From Bacillus sp. NP157 (GTDB lineage Bacteria; Pseudomonadota; Gammaproteobacteria; Xanthomonadales; Rhodanobacteraceae): a stretch of 64,000 nt of DNA. A program made the translations under genes and the position numbers. Under the pieces are notes generated by a model, which searched no databases, was not told the DNA's origin, and saw only the letters and a list, made by a program, of their open reading frames with translations. The DNA lies in NCBI GenBank assembly GCA_018889975.1, contig CP076546.1, positions 1,426,001 through 1,490,000 on the forward strand, written 5' to 3'. Of the stretch, positions 63,509-64,000 are shown one piece after another; position 1 is the stretch's first letter, and each line of letters opens with the position of its first letter.

Positions 63509-64000
63509 ATGTCTGGCGAGCGCAGGGACCAGTTCGTCCGCCATGTGGGTTCGCGCCTGCGCGAGTGTGGTTTCAGCGCAGGCACTGCGCGCCAGGCGGT
63601 GGTGGTCGTCTTCGACGCCGCCGAATTCGGCGAGCACCAGGCCGGCGCCAACGACGTGCTCGACCGGACCGAGCGTGCCCGCGCGGCGCGTTTTCGCTTC
63701 CGCGATGATCGCGACGCGTATGCGATGGCGCACGCGGTCTGGCGCGTCGCGCTGGGCCAGTGCCTCGCCGTCGCACCCGAAGAAGTGCCGCTGGCGGCGA
63801 CGACGACGGGCCAGCCAAGGCTGCCCGGCAGCGCCCTGTCCACCAGCCTCAGCCACAGTGGCAGCATGATCGCGATATCGGTATGCACTGCCGCGACGGT
63901 CGGCATCGACATCGAACGCATGCCGGCGAAGATCGACCTGGAATCGCTGGCCCCGGTGTTCTGCACGCGCCAGGAAATCGAGGACATGACCGCCTTCGAC
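63509..64000 (+). CDS. 4'-phosphopantetheinyl transferase, 3' end cut by window edge
   Basis: The first 164 residues of an Sfp/AcpT-type transferase are inside the window. Recognisable motifs are TGQPRL then SLSHSGSMIAISV, and VGIDIERM (around residues 131-138), which hold Mg2+ and CoA. Such enzymes move phosphopantetheine from CoA onto carrier proteins. ATG 63509. The only carrier protein visible here is that of the ceramide operon 46 kb away; a second client may lie beyond the right edge. C-terminal residues, including the WxxKE motif, are missing. Confidence 0.85.
   Translation, partial: MSGERRDQFVRHVGSRLRECGFSAGTARQAVVVVFDAAEFGEHQAGANDVLDRTERARAARFRFRDDRDAYAMAHAVWRVALGQCLAVAPEEVPLAATTTGQPRLPGSALSTSLSHSGSMIAISVCTAATVGIDIERMPAKIDLESLAPVFCTRQEIEDMTAFD

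Overview
The window is about two-thirds G+C and densely coded on both strands. Gene content points to a gamma-proteobacterium of the Xanthomonadales, most likely Rhodanobacteraceae (Luteibacter/Dyella-like). Supporting signs are a TIGR01782-like TonB receptor, many four-base stop/start overlaps, and scattered inverted copies of a short REP-like repeat beginning TGTAGGAGCG. This assignment is inference from style and content. No rRNA, tRNA, CRISPR array or intact insertion sequence was seen.

Layout. 1-7.0 kb: a PQQ sorbosone-type dehydrogenase with a DUF2231 membrane protein, YaeQ, a FabR/DesT-like regulator divergent from a ferredoxin reductase/fatty-acid desaturase pair, and a second PQQ dehydrogenase carrying a cytochrome c domain. 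7.0-8.0 kb: a decayed, lower-GC patch with an SDR tail, a truncated small gene and a frameshifted gene. 8-11 kb: a membrane protein and a Tat-exported phosphocholine-specific phospholipase C. 11-20.7 kb: three paralogous P-loop kinases, an LpxO-like hydroxylase, then an operon encoding acyl-AMP ligase, NAD-dependent reductase, acyl carrier protein, serine palmitoyltransferase-like enzyme, a Wzx-like flippase and an unknown protein. Converging on it (20.7-30.7 kb, minus strand) is a five-gene operon in which a GNAT-fold protein resembling bacterial ceramide synthase heads a MuxABC-OpmB/MdtABC-type RND exporter. Together these contain all five enzyme types of de novo bacterial ceramide synthesis, and the last N-acylation gene is translationally chained to an efflux pump. 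This is the most interesting feature of the window.

31-41 kb: a DsbA-family protein, a LytS/LytTR two-component pair, a small lipoprotein, a LysR/SDR divergent pair around a large dyad, two Asp-nucleophile alpha/beta hydrolases, an NTF2-like protein, and a GH46 chitosanase-like protein. 40-46 kb: an unusual LysR regulator with two DNA-binding domains, divergent from a four-gene putative aromatic/organic-acid operon (lactonase-like amidohydrolase, decarboxylase-like protein, DctA, porin). 46-52.8 kb: a large TonB receptor, a tiny double-CxxC protein, an AraC regulator, OmpW, a four-cysteine FNR and an AhpD-like protein. 52.9-60 kb: an E. coli-type arginyl-tRNA synthetase, NDH-2, an aldo/keto reductase and an EvgS/EvgA-like phosphorelay. 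60-64 kb: a nucleotide-sugar dehydrogenase, a GMC oxidoreductase and a 4'-phosphopantetheinyl transferase cut by the right edge, which may open a further biosynthetic cluster and could activate the acyl carrier protein of the lipid locus.
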